A program made the position numbers and the translations under genes. From positions 1 to 7,273 of the forward strand of contig JAAYFZ010000185.1 in NCBI GenBank assembly GCA_012727965.1: 7,273 nt of DNA, in the 5' to 3' direction. The notes beneath the pieces are model-generated. The model was not told where the DNA came from and did no database searches. It saw only the letters and a list, made by a program, of their open reading frames with translations. Below, one piece after another: positions 5,646 through 7,273 of this stretch; the stretch's first letter is position 1; each line of letters begins with the position of its first letter. Origin of the DNA: Clostridiaceae bacterium (GTDB lineage Bacteria; Bacillota; Clostridia; Saccharofermentanales; UBA5734).

Positions 5646-7273
5646 TTGACTGAGAATCCATTTGATGCCAGACTTGATCTAGTACCACAGGACCCGGGTG
5701 TATACCTGATGAAGGATGCAGCGGGTTCTATTATTTATGTCGGAAAAGCTGTGCTGCTGAGGAATCGTCTGCGCAGTTATTTTTCGCCGAATCCGCAGGG
5801 CAATGCCAAGGTTCTGGCTATGATCAGCCATATTGCGGATTTTAGCTATCTCGTCTGCGAAAATGAGCTAGAAGCTCTAATCCTCGAATCCAATCTGATC
5901 AAGCAGCATCAGCCGCACTATAATATTCTGCTGCGCGATGATAAGGGGTTTCCTTATATCAGGGTGACGATGAATGAACCTTATCCGCGCCTGCTGAAGG
6001 CCTTCCGCATCGGCAGCGACCGCAAGGAGGGTGCACGGTATTTCGGACCCTATCTGGCTGGAGACCTCTTCCGTGCGCTCGATGCTCTGCGTCATATCTT
6101 CCCGACAAAAACCTGCAAGCGGGTGCTGCCGCGTGATATCGGCAAGGAACGCCCCTGCCTCAATTACTATATCGGTCGCTGTGTCGGACCATGCAAAGGC
6201 GATGTGCCGGTTGAAGCTTATCGCGCAGTTATGGAAGATATATGCAGCTTCCTTGAAGGTCGCTATTCGGCGATCATGGATGAGCTTAAGCAGAAAATGA
6301 ATAATGCTTCCGAGCGACTGGATTTCGAGCAGGCTGCTATCTACCGTGACCGCATCCAGTCTCTTGAAAAACTGATGGAGCGCCAGAAGGCCGTCACAGT
6401 CAGCGATGATGATGCCGACATAATAGGTATCGCCAGAAACGGAACTGAGGTCTGTCTGCAGAAGCTGGAAGTTCGTGAAGGCAGAATTATCGGGACATCC
6501 TCATTTTTCCTGCCTGATGAGAATAATGAAGATGATGAACTCCTGTCAGCCTTCCTGAGCCAGCATTATCCTGATACGGCTATGATACCTAGAAGTATTC
6601 TTTTGCCGGCGGACCTCTCGGAGGAGCAGGCGCTGACTGAATATCTAAATGAGCTACGTGGCGGGCGCGTCCAGATTTTACAGCCGCAGCGTGGTGCCAA
6701 GAAGCATCTGCTCGATATGGCCGCTGCCAATGCCAGGGAAGCACTGCAGCGCCACACACTAATGGGCGGCTCTGGTCAGACTGCACTTCAGGAATCGATT
6801 CGTTTGTTGTCCGAGCGGGCAGCCGGCGGTAAATCGCTGCATCGTCTCGAGGCTTACGATATCTCTAATATTGGCCGTGATGACATGGCCGGCAGTATGG
6901 TCGTATTCGTCGACGGAAGGCCGGCGCGCCAGCAATATCGCTTGTATAAGATCGAGCATCAGGATTTCCAGGATGATTATCAGGCAATGCGCGGGGTTTT
7001 GAGCAGGCGTCTGGCCAGGCTGGGCGATGAGAAATTCGGGGCCAGACCTGATATGATTCTGGTCGATGGCGGTATCGGCCATGTCAATATGGCTGTGCAG
7101 CTGATGACTGAATTAGGACTTGATATACCGATTGCAGGTATGGTAAAAGACGACCGGCACCGAACCCGCGGTCTGGCTCTTCCCGGAGGCGAGATCCTCG
7201 AGCTGGCCGGCATGGTGAGACTGCTCAGAAGTGCTGAGGGCCGTGAACGCGCCGCAGATACTCCCGTCGAATA
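5646..7273 (+). CDS. uvrC: Excinuclease ABC subunit C, N-terminal 542 codons (3' end beyond window)
   Basis: UvrC is the dual-incision nuclease of nucleotide excision repair. It is recruited by UvrB at lesions and cuts on both sides. Domains in order are the GIY-YIG nuclease (GVY at 18-20, YVG at 31-33, Arg42, Glu81), four cysteines of the type that bind an Fe-S cluster (C157, C171, C179, C183), and a UVR segment contacting UvrB (about 203-240). The RNase-H-like nuclease follows, with Asp405 in AYDISN, QDDY (442-445), Asp474 in LVDGG and KDDRHRTRG (501-509). The expected DExHRFA motif with the catalytic His does not appear before the sequence ends; LLRSAEGRERAADTPVE (526-542) stands there instead. 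The start is TTG at 5646 with GAGGAAAGG (5629-5637) upstream. An in-frame stop at 5640 excludes earlier starts, and the next ATG (5709) would cut into GIY-YIG. The helix-hairpin-helix tail lies beyond the window. Confidence 0.95.
   Translation, partial: MTENPFDARLDLVPQDPGVYLMKDAAGSIIYVGKAVLLRNRLRSYFSPNPQGNAKVLAMISHIADFSYLVCENELEALILESNLIKQHQPHYNILLRDDKGFPYIRVTMNEPYPRLLKAFRIGSDRKEGARYFGPYLAGDLFRALDALRHIFPTKTCKRVLPRDIGKERPCLNYYIGRCVGPCKGDVPVEAYRAVMEDICSFLEGRYSAIMDELKQKMNNASERLDFEQAAIYRDRIQSLEKLMERQKAVTVSDDDADIIGIARNGTEVCLQKLEVREGRIIGTSSFFLPDENNEDDELLSAFLSQHYPDTAMIPRSILLPADLSEEQALTEYLNELRGGRVQILQPQRGAKKHLLDMAAANAREALQRHTLMGGSGQTALQESIRLLSERAAGGKSLHRLEAYDISNIGRDDMAGSMVVFVDGRPARQQYRLYKIEHQDFQDDYQAMRGVLSRRLARLGDEKFGARPDMILVDGGIGHVNMAVQLMTELGLDIPIAGMVKDDRHRTRGLALPGGEILELAGMVRLLRSAEGRERAADTPVE

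Noticed and set aside
1..7273. Novel defence, mobile or secretion system
   Set aside because: All genes belong to known housekeeping families. No transposase, integrase, toxin-antitoxin pair, CRISPR repeats or attachment sites were seen.

Overview
The window looks like a housekeeping stretch of chromosome from a Bacillota bacterium, most likely a clostridial one. This rests on the rplM-rpsI ribosomal operon, a tsaE-tsaB-rimI cluster with ATGA overlaps, an HPr-family gene that keeps a regulatory Ser46, strong purine-rich Shine-Dalgarno (SD) sites, and consensus SigA-type promoters. G+C is moderate by eye. The genus cannot be fixed from the sequence alone. I see no mobile element, phage gene, CRISPR array, tRNA or rRNA.

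Left part (1-1297). The minus strand carries the first 328 codons of a large SWIM zinc-finger SNF2/SWI2-type protein; the rest of the gene lies beyond base 1. Its promoter (1026-1054, minus) diverges from a consensus promoter for rplM (1159-1187). Between them are four 10-nt direct repeats with phased A-tracts. The rplM mRNA has a leader of about 100 nt that can fold and may be an L13-type autoregulatory leader.

Middle part (1298-5160). rplM (L13) and rpsI (S9) are followed by a strong intrinsic terminator. Directly after it comes a tightly packed set: an imidazolonepropionase-like amidohydrolase, tsaE, tsaB and rimI. Each of these overlaps the next by 4 nt, so they are probably co-translated. 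TsaE and TsaB help make the t6A modification of tRNA (with TsaC and TsaD, encoded elsewhere), and RimI is a ribosomal/protein N-acetyltransferase. There is no room for a promoter between the terminator and the amidohydrolase SD, so this set probably depends on readthrough or on a promoter inside or before the terminator.

Right part (5161-7273). A 131-nt regulatory region holds a perfect 7+1+7 palindrome, a 12-nt direct repeat and a good promoter. It drives an 86-codon HPr-family gene whose phosphorylation loop departs from the canonical sequence although His15 and Ser46 remain. uvrC follows with a TTG start and runs off the right end after 542 codons. Its GIY-YIG domain, four cysteines, UVR region and acidic catalytic residues are visible, but the usual C-terminal catalytic His motif is not found where expected.

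No new multi-gene system is evident. The points most worth a second look are the variant HPr and its operator-like upstream region, the altered UvrC active-site segment, and the terminator placed directly in front of the amidohydrolase-t6A operon.
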